DNA of 23,138 nt from a virus: positions 1 through 23,138 of IMG/VR virus record IMGVR_UViG_3300010885_057417; one strand, given 5' to 3'. The translations under genes and the position numbers were made by a program. A model generated the notes under the pieces. It was not told where the DNA came from. It saw only the letters and a list, made by a program, of their open reading frames with translations, and did not search any database. Positions within the stretch are counted from its first letter, which is position 1; each line of letters begins with the position of its first letter. Positions 11,101 through 18,668 of this stretch are shown here, in pieces.

Positions 11101-14100
11101 ATTTGGAACACTGGTTTTATCATTAACATAGGGAGTGGCATACGTGCTGGTTGATCGATCAATCGGCAGGCGCTGGCTGTAGATATCAAAGGTAGTATCC
11201 AGCGTGGTGTTATTTCCCACCGACGAGATGACCATAACTTGACTATTTGCATTAAAGGAAATATCGTAGCCAAAACTGGTGTCTGCAGAGGTAATCGGTG
11301 CATGTATTCGTTGGTTATGTACATATTGCCCGGAACGCCATCTAAACACATCAACTACACCGGAATTTGTCCCACGAACTGCATCGTATGCTACCGGACT
11401 ACCGACAATCAAAAATTGTCCATCTTGTGTGATACGAACTACCTTACCAAACTGATCATTGCCGCCCATTGGTGCAGGTAAGTCATCCCCTGTAATTACT
11501 GTAGCTGTTGAGGTAGAAGCAAAGTTATAGACAAAAACAGCACCGTAGGAGTTTAGAGATCGATATCCGGGAACAGACACAGCCACACGCATAGAATCAT
11601 TACTACAGGCCAAATCAGTTCCGAATTCTAAACCAGGAACATTTGGGGTTGCTGGCGCAATATGTCGATTGATTACAAACCCTTCGGGCTGCACCCCTAT
11701 ACGGTACCCGTAGACTGCTCCAGAATTTTGATTATGTCCGGGCGATCCCACATACAGAACATTCGTTACGGTCGAGTATGCAAGACTATACCCAAATAGT
11801 GCATTATCTTCCGGGGTTGGAACTGTGATAAAAGTTGAGATAGTTTCGGCATGGGCAAAGGGCGATATAATAGATAGCTTTACCAATCCCTGTAGTTTTG
11901 TTCTGGGGTATTCGTTAGATACAAACAATGTATCTTGTCGATCAAATGATATTTGCCTGCGGCGCCTTAGACTAAAGGGGTCGTCCACATATATTGAACG
12001 ATAGGTGTTTTTAGCCACATCTGGATCGAGTCTTTCAGAATAAACGTCAAATGTGGTTCCAAATGACCTAATATAAGAAGTTTTAGGAGCTCCTGCAATT
12101 ATTAGATTTTTAGTCTCGTCAAACACTAGACTGTAACCCAACGCAGTTGGTTCTGTGCCGTCATAGATCGTTTGGAGTTCCGAATTTACACTGTAATCTA
12201 AAATTGCCTGGGGCTTATCTTTAAATAGCCTAGATAACACATAAATGTAGCCTTTAAATTTAGCTGCTGATCCTTGTTTCTCGGGTGCAGACACTACAAT
12301 AAGAGTACTTTCGCTGTTTGCTGCAACTTTGGTCCCAAAGTGCTGCCCCGATTGATTAACATTAGTATCATAGTTTATGCCAGCGTAGTTGTCTTCTTTT
12401 TTGTAAACAGCCCATTTGCCAGCGTCAGCATCGTCTACCCAAGCATTTTCACCGTATTTCCATCTTTCGACGTACGGAACATCATCTAAAGAATCAAAGG
12501 TGCTCATTCTTGAAGATCTAAAATTAAACAGGCGGCCTCTGACATCTCCTTTGACCGATGGTAAAGAAGTCAGGCTAGTGAGTACCACAAACGAATTAGC
12601 AGAAACAACCTGTTGGACAATGTAACACTGGTCAACACCGCTAGCTACATTAGTGATGCTAATTAATTGCCCCACACTGAGCCGATGGTCGTAATAAGTC
12701 GACACCGTCATCGACACTCCGGGTGAGGTTAACTCTACTCCTACTATGATTGTCGGAGCCCTGGTCAATCGTAACACATCCCAACTACCGCTTTCGGTAA
12801 ACCCTAACCAAATGGTGTTGCCTTCTTTGAGAGCAGAGTTATTAGATATATCCAGCACACTGTTTTTATTGTATGCTGTTGCAGTCACGTCATCAAATCT
12901 AACATAGCCTGCATTGGGGAGTTCAAGTACATCTTCTGTGTATTCTAGATCAACAGTTGGAAACGATGATTTTATATCAAACTCGTCGGGTTTTATTACT
13001 AGATCTTGAGAATCTCTGTAATAAACAGAATCTACTCTAGAGTAAGGTTTTTGTTCAACAATACTGATGATCTGAGGATTTTCTATAAATTCCGTTGCTG
13101 TTAACTCAAACTCCAACTCTTGATAAGTGTTGTATCCGCCGTAGTAGCCGATACGAAACGCCCATTCTTCATTGAAATCGGTCGTAGACCTATAGTTCTG
13201 CAAACTAGCTTTGTTCAGGTTAAGTAACGGAGTTTTTGTTCCCTTGTCTCTAATATACCCTTGATAAAACTTATACTCAGCAATAGAGTTACCTATAACA
13301 TTATTAAGATAGGGTCTGGGAGAATATCCCACTAAATGCTGAGCCAAAGACTGCTGATCAGGATCAAAATTGTCAATATCTAGACTATAAAAATCCTCAA
13401 ATTGAGAAATTTTATAGTCAAAATTGGGGATCAACCTAGCTACCGGCTTATCTCTTAACAATGTCCATTGGTTAATATTAAAGCTGGTTGTTCCGACGAT
13501 TCGTTGATTGGCTGTGTAATATTTGTCTGAAAATCTCACAACATCGCCTACCAAATAATCGGTATTTTTTTCCCAGTCATTGACTTCTGCAGTATCGTAG
13601 ACGAATCCTGGACTGAATAAATCACCTATCCAATCTTTTGTCCTAAATCCATCAATCTTTACTCTCAGCTGCCTGTAGCCTGTATCAACGTCGTAGATAA
13701 CATCATTAAACAGTGAACGGTTTTTAAAAACTACCGCATGCTCTTTTTGTACTAGATTAAGTCTTGCAAAAAAAATACCGTCTACATTATTTGTGGTCTT
13801 AATACTAAACTCGCCAGAGAGTCGCATTGCAGAAAAGCTCTGAACAGGTAACGCAGTTCCATCAACTCTTAATAGGCTATATTCGTAAAAATCATCTAAA
13901 AGATCTCCCACAACACCTTCATCGGAAGCAAACTCTAACTTGTTAGCAAAAGGACTTAGTGTAATAACCGATCCTTGCTGCCAATTTTGAGTAGTCCAAT
14001 ACAGAAATTCTTTGACCGAGAATCTCCAGTCCACAACCTGCTCAAGATCACTGTTGAATTCATTAAAAATAAATCCCTTAGATTCTAAATATTTTCCGTA

Positions 14101-17100
14101 GCCTAGAATTAAATCGCAAACTTCTTGTGCTGTTGAAAATTCAAAACCATAGGGTATTACTGTTTTGGTTGTAGAGAATCTAGTCCTACGAATGACCTCA
14201 ATGCCGCCGACTGTTGGAAGATACGGAAGACTTCTGTAGTACTGCTGCATAAAAGACGAGTCACTGTTATGACGTTGCAGCACTCGATAGTATCTGTCAA
14301 GATAAAATACCACCTGATCTACATCATATATGGTATTAGGTTGCCAGGCCACAAACGGTTCACTGACGGCCCCAACTCTTTCGACAGTATCAGACACGCT
14401 GTCGATCGGTTGAAAAATTGTAAAGTAAGGGTCATATTTGTTATAACCACGAACTGTAAAGCCGCCGCTAGTGGTCTGCACTATGATTCCAGATATTGCA
14501 ATAGTTTGCACAGGATTACTTTGATTCAATACAACATCAAAATCGTCAGAAGAAACCAATACTCCAGAATAAGGACTGGACGGGTTGACTGCATCAATAC
14601 TCACCAACAATTTCTCTTTACTAACAAATCCTCCAACTTTAAACATAAGGTTGTAGGTTAGATTGTTTAGATCTTTTCTAAGGTTACCGATGTAGTTAAC
14701 ATCTCGAAACAGCCCGGCTTCGATTACCATCACACTGTATCCAGACGCTAGGGTTTGTACACCGTTGACTACTTCATAGCCTAATAGAAGATTAGTTATC
14801 TGAGGGAAATTGTTATAAGCCGTATACTTAGATTGGCCAGCAAGATTTTTGGCAATACGACTAGTGTCAAACATTTTGCAGGCATATTCTGATGGGGCTG
14901 ACAATGCCATTAAGATTTGGCATGCATATGGCCAAAAACTGCTGCGGCGCCAAGCAGTTTCTGCAGGACCGTGATCCCCAAAGTTCCAACCACTGCTGAT
15001 ACTTTCACTGCGTATTACCACAATCCTTTTGGGATCATTAGGATTAACAACAGGAGTAGTAGCCAACCCAATCGTAGCCGGATCTAGAAGATTACCTATT
15101 TCATCCACTGGTATTATTTTTGATAATCCAGGACGGGCATATCTGAGATCAATTCCCTGACTACTTCCTGCAGCAATGCGTCCTTGCTCGAGATCTTTCC
15201 ATAGAATTAAATTACCGCTAGTGTATGGAGCTGGTCCATAGGTTGCAGTCCACCAAGTAGGCATTTCACTGAATCCCAACATCTCCCAGGGATGTGTGTG
15301 CGGCCTATCTGTGTCAAAAAAGTATTTGTAAATGCCCCGCCAATACCCGGGCAACTTATTCTTACCAATACTATCTATGTTAGCAGAATAGTTAAAAGTA
15401 AAAGGATTTAACTGATCAAAATTATCGTTAGTTTGATAATCAACCCCATAAAATCCTGCCCAACGTAGAAAATCTGCTAATATTAGCTTGTTAGATTCTT
15501 GCAGAGAAGATTTATTAGACTTTCTAAATGCACCAGGAAGGATGTCATACAAATTAACTAAATTATTATTAAAAGAAACTTTAAGATTATTGTAAACCCT
15601 AGTCTCGTACTCCAATAAGATGTCGTCTCGGTAATCATTAAAGGCCACTGTTATACTGCCATCGTGGCCTTGGATTACATTCTTTGGTCCATCAGCATAT
15701 GTATCATCGACGTACTTACAAGGTACAAATTTTGGATAAAGACCCAGTTTAGTTGGAGTTGGGGGGATATAACTACGAGAAGTATCTGCATAATCGTAGA
15801 CCTCTATAACCGAACCTTGTTCTAAGTCCAAAAGCATAGTAAAACTAGCAAGATACTTATCGATCAGATAATCTCGACCCCTGATCAAAAGACGCCCGTT
15901 ATAGTATATCAGAATAGATCTGTTACTCAAAATTTGATCATCAAAGATGCTGGTAAGACCATACTTCTTAAGACGAGGGCTAGTGACCACATACTTACGC
16001 AATAAGAAATTCGATCCATGAGCTACCATATCAGAATATGCGTAAGGAAGGGACCCGCCCTTGCCAGAACTCATATTAGATAATACTGTATCGAGACTCT
16101 CACGAACTGAGGAGTATACTGGTAGTTCTGAAATGCTTTTAATGAGAGTAAACTTAAATTGGTTATAGTCTACGCAGACTTTACGAGTAGCTGTTACTAG
16201 ACTGTGTTCAGCAGAACCTAAAAAGAATTGACAAAAACTTAACGGGGTTTGATGGCTCACCAAACGAGTCCCATAACTACTAATGTTATCTAGATCTCTA
16301 AGATTGTTTGATCCAAGAAATATTCCGTTAAATTTTGGGTGATTGGCTGTTATAGATTTTACATGATCACTAAGTTCAGAAAAGGTAAAATCCGATATTG
16401 GTCCGTTGAGCGGATTATTAGTTAAACTAGTTGGAATTTCATACTGGCCGTTATTATTTGAAGGCCGGCGAGTAAAAATCTTTATTAACACACGATCGTT
16501 TTTATAAAACGATGCTCGGGTGGCAACATAGGCACGAGACTGATCGATGACCACAGTAAAGTCAACATTCCTTGTCTGTTTAGCATCATTAACAAACACT
16601 TCTACAACCATTCCAGAATCATAGCCTGGATCGTTTATGGCAGTTATTTCTATACTGGTAGCATCAGCTTCTAGTACCTGATATTGAGTTATAGGTATGG
16701 GCAGATCCTGTGTATCCACCCAAACATTGCAATATTCATTCGAGCTACCATTGTTAATTTTTAAAAACCCATTAGACACTTTAAGAACTTCGATAGAATT
16801 ATTATCGTAAATTGTAAAAGTGTCTGTCATGAAATTGTTTTCAAACAGATAGTCCCCCACATTTCCTACATTTCTGTAGGCTAGCGGAAATCCTAAAATG
16901 GTGTCGGCAGTTCCTGAACCAACTCCATAAGAAAAGATCTTAGTTCCTATGAACGAACTGTCATAGATGGCAGTATCTGAAAACTTTTGACTGTTGGCAT
17001 CGTACAACTCAAATAATGGTGGCTGGTTTAAAGTTGTTTTTTGTTGAGAATAGACCCACCGACTGCCATTATACCGCCAAGCCGAATTAGAAAAGTTATC

Positions 17101-18666
17101 TCCGTGTATTACCGAAACTGAGCTGTTAGTGGCTGGTAGAGAATCGACTGCTTCGTCTAGATTTACAAGCTCATCGCTGCCGATGCGGACAATAGAAACT
17201 TCAAAAATTCTTCCGCATACATCAGGATCAGAATCATTGTTAAATATCACCCTGTGACCGTTTTGCAGTCTTACACCGTCGACATAAAAGCCGTAACTTC
17301 CTTCTACAGTATTAAAGGCACTGGTCGTAACAGTGTCGATAAGGTCAACATTCTTAACGGCCGTATCACCAAAGTTATGGAGCTGTAGATTTGAAAAGAA
17401 TTCTATGATCGGCCGTTGAGCACGAAAATCAGCAGGATATACTGGCTGACCGCCGTTAGCACGGGCAGTGGCAGCGATGACGTCTTGGTGAATCCATCTA
17501 TTATATCTACTCCACGGATTCCTATCTGATGAAGCGCGATTAATGGTTATATAATCAGGAACTAACGCTACAAATTTAAAGTCGTCAAACGGATACTCAC
17601 CGAATGGCGTGGCATCAAAATTAACATTCAACCCAAAGCTTTTGGTGTTTTGTGTTTGTAGTTCTTCATAATCGATCAGTGTTATTGACGACCCTACACC
17701 TTCGACAATCCACTCCTTGTCTAAATAACTAGATGGAACTACGGAACCAACAAATGTTATCTTCATGCCGTTAGATAGAGCAACTCCAGAAGCCGAAGTA
17801 AATGACGATTTTCCTATAATCTCGTCTTCAACATTAAGAAATGTATTTTGATCGATAGTTTTTACTACAATCTGCCCGACTGCAGTGTCATTATCTTCTG
17901 CAAAATAAAACAATGTATCTGGAGTGAACTCGTCGACCGTAAGTGTTAGCCGCCCCGCACGAACCCCGTTATTAACTGCTCCTAGATATAAGCTGTCCAC
18001 ACCTTTAACGTAGGCAGTTTTAATATAAAACTTATACTTGCTGCTAACATCGAACGTATAGGTAATGCCGCGATAAAGAGTTAGAGTAGGAGAAGTAGTA
18101 CTTCCCTCAAGATCGAATAAAAGAAAATTTCCATCAGGAGAATCTTTAACGTTATAACCGGTTATAGTATTTTTTTGATGACCGGAGATCGCTATACTTT
18201 CAGGCCCATTTGGTAACCAATAATATTGCCTAAAATTTATAAATTTATCCCAGTCTATTAAAGGGCAGTATGAATAAGTTTCTGGTCTAAATAATGTATC
18301 TAAATTTTGTGTGTATGCTCCCTCGTATGACAACTGGTTAATTAGATCGTCATACCCGATGATACGTTTAACAGACCCGTCTGGATTACGTACAATCATC
18401 GACGGTTCGAACCGATAATCATTGCGAAGTTTGTTTTTGTCGCTGATATAAAAGTCGCTAGCCGGGTTATAATTTAAGCTCTGCTGGCTACCAATGTAAC
18501 CGCTTATTCTTTCAATTGAGGGTTGCTGAACCAGCTGATCAAGCGTACTGGCTAAAAATTTGATATTTTTCTCAGTTCTAAGATAGCTAGGTAAAAGATC
18601 AGACGACCTTCTTGAACTCGATACGTTATTAACACTATCTACGTTAATTAAATCTTTTCCTGCCAT
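5188..18666 (-). CDS. Giant mosaic virion structural protein (baseplate/tail, 4492 aa)
   Basis: A single uninterrupted 4492-codon frame whose ATG is 2 bp after the gp6 stop. The N-terminal third matches what I know of very large structural proteins in marine myoviruses: LPSYLRTEKNIKFLASTLDQ (res ~24), IDWDKFINFRQYYWLPNGP (~137), RNPWSRYNRWIHQDVI (~380), RPIIEFFSNLQLHNFG (~415), HPWEMLGFSEMPTWW (~1122). Then come two CBM5/12-like modules (~1437-1475 and ~1690-1738), a seven-bladed FG-GAP propeller (~2108-2605), three GSGY motif pairs (~3003-3063, 3360-3424, 3670-3740), IKPYHTKIRQF (~3290), recurrent small beta units (mostly ~3490-4230), and a C-terminal block with PGIVLINGERIEFL and LRRGTLGTM (~4290-4322). 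There is no signal peptide or membrane span. Following gp6, it occupies the place of T4 gp7/gp8. I infer a wedge/peripheral baseplate component with adhesive domains. Many 'tail fibre' or 'hypothetical' labels could be given to such proteins; the exact function is unknown. Confidence 0.9.
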   Translation of the reverse strand: MAGKDLINVDSVNNVSSSRRSSDLLPSYLRTEKNIKFLASTLDQLVQQPSIERISGYIGSQQSLNYNPASDFYISDKNKLRNDYRFEPSMIVRNPDGSVKRIIGYDDLINQLSYEGAYTQNLDTLFRPETYSYCPLIDWDKFINFRQYYWLPNGPESIAISGHQKNTITGYNVKDSPDGNFLLFDLEGSTTSPTLTLYRGITYTFDVSSKYKFYIKTAYVKGVDSLYLGAVNNGVRAGRLTLTVDEFTPDTLFYFAEDNDTAVGQIVVKTIDQNTFLNVEDEIIGKSSFTSASGVALSNGMKITFVGSVVPSSYLDKEWIVEGVGSSITLIDYEELQTQNTKSFGLNVNFDATPFGEYPFDDFKFVALVPDYITINRASSDRNPWSRYNRWIHQDVIAATARANGGQPVYPADFRAQRPIIEFFSNLQLHNFGDTAVKNVDLIDTVTTSAFNTVEGSYGFYVDGVRLQNGHRVIFNNDSDPDVCGRIFEVSIVRIGSDELVNLDEAVDSLPATNSSVSVIHGDNFSNSAWRYNGSRWVYSQQKTTLNQPPLFELYDANSQKFSDTAIYDSSFIGTKIFSYGVGSGTADTILGFPLAYRNVGNVGDYLFENNFMTDTFTIYDNNSIEVLKVSNGFLKINNGSSNEYCNVWVDTQDLPIPITQYQVLEADATSIEITAINDPGYDSGMVVEVFVNDAKQTRNVDFTVVIDQSRAYVATRASFYKNDRVLIKIFTRRPSNNNGQYEIPTSLTNNPLNGPISDFTFSELSDHVKSITANHPKFNGIFLGSNNLRDLDNISSYGTRLVSHQTPLSFCQFFLGSAEHSLVTATRKVCVDYNQFKFTLIKSISELPVYSSVRESLDTVLSNMSSGKGGSLPYAYSDMVAHGSNFLLRKYVVTSPRLKKYGLTSIFDDQILSNRSILIYYNGRLLIRGRDYLIDKYLASFTMLLDLEQGSVIEVYDYADTSRSYIPPTPTKLGLYPKFVPCKYVDDTYADGPKNVIQGHDGSITVAFNDYRDDILLEYETRVYNNLKVSFNNNLVNLYDILPGAFRKSNKSSLQESNKLILADFLRWAGFYGVDYQTNDNFDQLNPFTFNYSANIDSIGKNKLPGYWRGIYKYFFDTDRPHTHPWEMLGFSEMPTWWTATYGPAPYTSGNLILWKDLEQGRIAAGSSQGIDLRYARPGLSKIIPVDEIGNLLDPATIGLATTPVVNPNDPKRIVVIRSESISSGWNFGDHGPAETAWRRSSFWPYACQILMALSAPSEYACKMFDTSRIAKNLAGQSKYTAYNNFPQITNLLLGYEVVNGVQTLASGYSVMVIEAGLFRDVNYIGNLRKDLNNLTYNLMFKVGGFVSKEKLLVSIDAVNPSSPYSGVLVSSDDFDVVLNQSNPVQTIAISGIIVQTTSGGFTVRGYNKYDPYFTIFQPIDSVSDTVERVGAVSEPFVAWQPNTIYDVDQVVFYLDRYYRVLQRHNSDSSFMQQYYRSLPYLPTVGGIEVIRRTRFSTTKTVIPYGFEFSTAQEVCDLILGYGKYLESKGFIFNEFNSDLEQVVDWRFSVKEFLYWTTQNWQQGSVITLSPFANKLEFASDEGVVGDLLDDFYEYSLLRVDGTALPVQSFSAMRLSGEFSIKTTNNVDGIFFARLNLVQKEHAVVFKNRSLFNDVIYDVDTGYRQLRVKIDGFRTKDWIGDLFSPGFVYDTAEVNDWEKNTDYLVGDVVRFSDKYYTANQRIVGTTSFNINQWTLLRDKPVARLIPNFDYKISQFEDFYSLDIDNFDPDQQSLAQHLVGYSPRPYLNNVIGNSIAEYKFYQGYIRDKGTKTPLLNLNKASLQNYRSTTDFNEEWAFRIGYYGGYNTYQELEFELTATEFIENPQIISIVEQKPYSRVDSVYYRDSQDLVIKPDEFDIKSSFPTVDLEYTEDVLELPNAGYVRFDDVTATAYNKNSVLDISNNSALKEGNTIWLGFTESGSWDVLRLTRAPTIIVGVELTSPGVSMTVSTYYDHRLSVGQLISITNVASGVDQCYIVQQVVSANSFVVLTSLTSLPSVKGDVRGRLFNFRSSRMSTFDSLDDVPYVERWKYGENAWVDDADAGKWAVYKKEDNYAGINYDTNVNQSGQHFGTKVAANSESTLIVVSAPEKQGSAAKFKGYIYVLSRLFKDKPQAILDYSVNSELQTIYDGTEPTALGYSLVFDETKNLIIAGAPKTSYIRSFGTTFDVYSERLDPDVAKNTYRSIYVDDPFSLRRRRQISFDRQDTLFVSNEYPRTKLQGLVKLSIISPFAHAETISTFITVPTPEDNALFGYSLAYSTVTNVLYVGSPGHNQNSGAVYGYRIGVQPEGFVINRHIAPATPNVPGLEFGTDLACSNDSMRVAVSVPGYRSLNSYGAVFVYNFASTSTATVITGDDLPAPMGGNDQFGKVVRITQDGQFLIVGSPVAYDAVRGTNSGVVDVFRWRSGQYVHNQRIHAPITSADTSFGYDISFNANSQVMVISSVGNNTTLDTTFDIYSQRLPIDRSTSTYATPYVNDKTSVPNKRLTDFDAGITTFYGTVVNGGSVHCYNRYRYKWIYAQEIFNTEVPSNSLYGQSTLVNDRSIMVGAPGLLSNLTDNGQVFIFDKLDVDRNTWFKNRYQESLVDLSKIKRAVTVNTSKLQIDEYIDIVDPIKGRLLGTAREELRYTTPFDPAVYSLGITGTNVNVETNWLDEHVGELWWDLSTVKFVWYEQGELSYRKNNWNNIFPGSSIDVYEWVRSEYLPAEYSRIADTTSGLTGGISGQPKFADNSTMSVKQVYNPVSNSFTNVYYYWVKNKAVVPKNVPNRRKAAFEVANDIADPLNSGIKFLATISPNSLILANIKPSILNEQISLNISFDSINDAANRHTEWLLLQENDAGSQPNALLEKKLTDSLLGRDSLNNPVPDPSLPARTRYGIGIRPRQSLFANRSEALRNLIEYANLVIKSQILVGKISFENLNAKDQLPNAIFYDQLVEDIYARDLVLTKDLNTAQLTSVIDANGRMTGVTVVKSGFGYQTAPTITVASEVGSGAIVETTINAQGQVTSAKIVNSGSGYEQPPQLTVRPYTVLVQADRTIGGKWAVYSWDSSISQWFRTRTQSYDTSIYWKYQDWASDDYNPLKTLAFTVSEPYLLNSLDLLEPKNYVKVSNSGDGRYMILEKTDGSGGTFDDGWNLVYFENATIQLLDTLWNFDNSKYAWDAAPGFDQTEYDQTPDEELLYILKALKEDVFTADRKVLWNKLFFKMVKYAISEQKFVDWAFKTAFISVNSNAGSLDQRHTYKLRSSENVEKFIEEIKPYHTKIRQFKEVFTSTELTKTFLTDFDLPVYFDNSTFKFTKVEFGNTKLLEYPWKSWYDNFTFGVASIDVIDGGSGYTSVPRVDIIAAAGDTGRGATAVAYISYGKVTQIIVTNPGLGYTSTPTVVLNGGGNFELVKAKVYARLGNSPVRTANLRLKFDRVSGLREIGDKIYTDQFIGNGSTVLFDLTWVPVPDKGLITLTINGGLQLADSYTIEFDSVVYRPQTNTKYQKRKASLKLMLAPNLGDIVEITYTKSLELYTAVDRILDYYSPTSGMPGVVPQQLMSGLEYPGVVVDTLPFNSAGGWDSLPYAESAWDNYSPEDGYISVLTTATSTQTYILSSTPIPQGVEINTYINGKRVDGVDQPVKTIIGSGTGRVDKARIINPGSGYTNTLQVIVSPPESLNGVTAVIHAELSNDNSNSIVNLVIDNPGSGYLEPPIIDIVGDHTVKALAVVDLKAEFRYDESQDLQTEVVIPSAVFTTTSTLVVFRYSTTDGTITPTDPESLDSLVVGGSLDYRDALGVTPAEIIFDGSGFLDTFNSHAPEEVLPGQIRESVGINVFTLPNQVPPLIINKKYYVNGPLNRRAYSLGVKPTSTESVIVVLNNQKVMPHDYTINYLDNSITFTTETSATGWVSLTTLDLGTIGLLETHVISTATSGTVITSSVPARNVGSVYATIDGVATTDYVSSVYKNSLKILFNQTGTIQAFLFKDSIKSFSEITEQKFIATSKDDTVFILSNPPGNLKPYHSQVIVTKNNARLIPPTTTYYEFNGPLSFDISQTIKFAKGKISVTELEVYVNGQVEPANLKWQLIKTKNQIKFAQNSLKTGDVVAIVVKKAHDYLIDNGSLVVVSPVQVNDEFSVITFTNHDPDFIRTDRFNGRSNNQYRVQRPILHPTYAWVFYNGVPLVSDLDFKVSEDNQSIIVRDGLYRNPNDDIVVTSFADIQNQSIAYRIFQDMLNRTHFKRLSATNSTELESPLNIEDDVIVVKNSAVLTPPNIAVNRPGIVLINGERIEFLQILGNTLRQLRRGTLGTMPKLSYEVGSAVIDQGLEQTIPFKESMEEFETTTARGTREYQITGINFFDGANYWDQIEVVYQGRLLRKPLPDGNLAVKHNGTVAYDSGETDSHGVSSDILLQPEFTVKAGGILVLSFDPTPGARLLVTKRGSHSWYNSSQTLVKNITPQAKFLLERTAVLPDKYLYER
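5204..5211 (-). promoter_or_regulatory. Candidate T4-type late promoter before the 217-residue gene
   Basis: The minus strand reads GATAAATA, 7 of 8 matches to the T4 late consensus TATAAATA, ending five bases before the ATG at 5198. In T4 this box occupies about -13 to -6, so the predicted start of transcription coincides with the A of the ATG. The box lies within the last codons (Asp-Lys-Tyr) of the giant gene. It is one of only three ATAAATA cores I found on this strand. Confidence 0.45.
7450..7660 (-). repeat. GSGY motif pair C in the giant protein
   Basis: Coding repeat, residues ~3670-3740: ARIINPGSGYTNTLQV and, about 43 residues on, VIDNPGSGYLEPPIIDI. The intervening stretch is short beta strands rich in Val, Ala and Ile. 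It is the third of three such pairs; boundaries are approximate. The pattern fits an autonomous beta-rich structural unit; a binding function is not shown. Confidence 0.7.
8395..8590 (-). repeat. GSGY motif pair B in the giant protein
   Basis: Coding repeat, residues ~3360-3424: DVIDGGSGYTSVPRVDI and, about 42 residues later, IVTNPGLGYTSTPTVVL, separated by a Gly/Ala-rich strand segment with GRGATAVA. It has the same arrangement as pairs A and C. It directly follows the KPYHTKIRQF segment by ~70 residues. Confidence 0.7.
9480..9660 (-). repeat. GSGY motif pair A in the giant protein
   Basis: Coding repeat, residues ~3003-3063: TVVKSGFGYQTAPTITV and, about 41 residues on, AKIVNSGSGYEQPPQLTV, with VGSGAIVETTINAQGQV between. 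It is the first of three pairs in the C-terminal third of the giant protein. Limits are approximate because I set them by eye from the motif period. Confidence 0.7.
10850..12345 (-). other. Seven-bladed FG-GAP beta-propeller region of the giant protein
   Basis: Seven successive units share the FG-GAP (integrin-alpha N-terminal) pattern: FG/LG start, hydrophobic strand, GAP/GSP-like cage, then a G-x-V-x-x-Y/F strand. Approximate starts: F2110 (FGTKVAANSE, VSAPE), 2175 (LGYSLVF, IAGAPK), 2288 (LFGYSLAY, VGSPGH, GAVYGYRI), 2348 (FGTDLAC, SVPGY, GAVFVYNF), 2404 (FGKVVRI, VGSPV, GVVDVFRW), 2464 (FGYDISF, GGSVHCYNR), 2569 (LYGQSTL, VGAPGL, GQVFIFDK). Seven is the number that closes the integrin-type propeller. 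The calcium-loop aspartates typical of integrin blades are not clear. The fold call rests on the repeat pattern; ligand binding is inference. Confidence 0.75.
13450..13595 (-). other. CBM5/12-like module 2 of the giant protein
   Basis: Residues ~1690-1738 read DWEKNTDYLVGDVVRFSDKY, then YTANQRIVGTTSF and NQWTLL. This is the W-xxxxx-Y-xxGDxV-x-x-x-x-xYY-A ... F ... W pattern of CBM5/12-type carbohydrate-binding modules, about 45 residues long. Such modules bind chitin or other glycans in cellular enzymes and also occur in phage tail proteins. Here the module is inferred from aromatic spacing only. Confidence 0.5.
14220..14355 (-). other. CBM5/12-like module 1 of the giant protein
   Basis: Residues ~1437-1475 read FVAWQPNTIYDVDQVVFYLD, then RYYRVLQRHNSDSSF. 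It has the same W...Y...V.....YY layout as the second module ~250 residues later, but lacks the usual GD pair (DVDQVV in place of xxGDVV) and the closing Trp (QQYYRSLP instead). It may be a diverged copy. Glycan binding is a hypothesis. Confidence 0.45.
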
Positions 18667-18668
18667 AG

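Noticed and set aside
14269-14661. 130-codon plus-strand open frame opposite the giant gene
   Set aside because: It is antisense to a segment with recognisable protein motifs (a CBM-like module), and its own translation shows no family resemblance.
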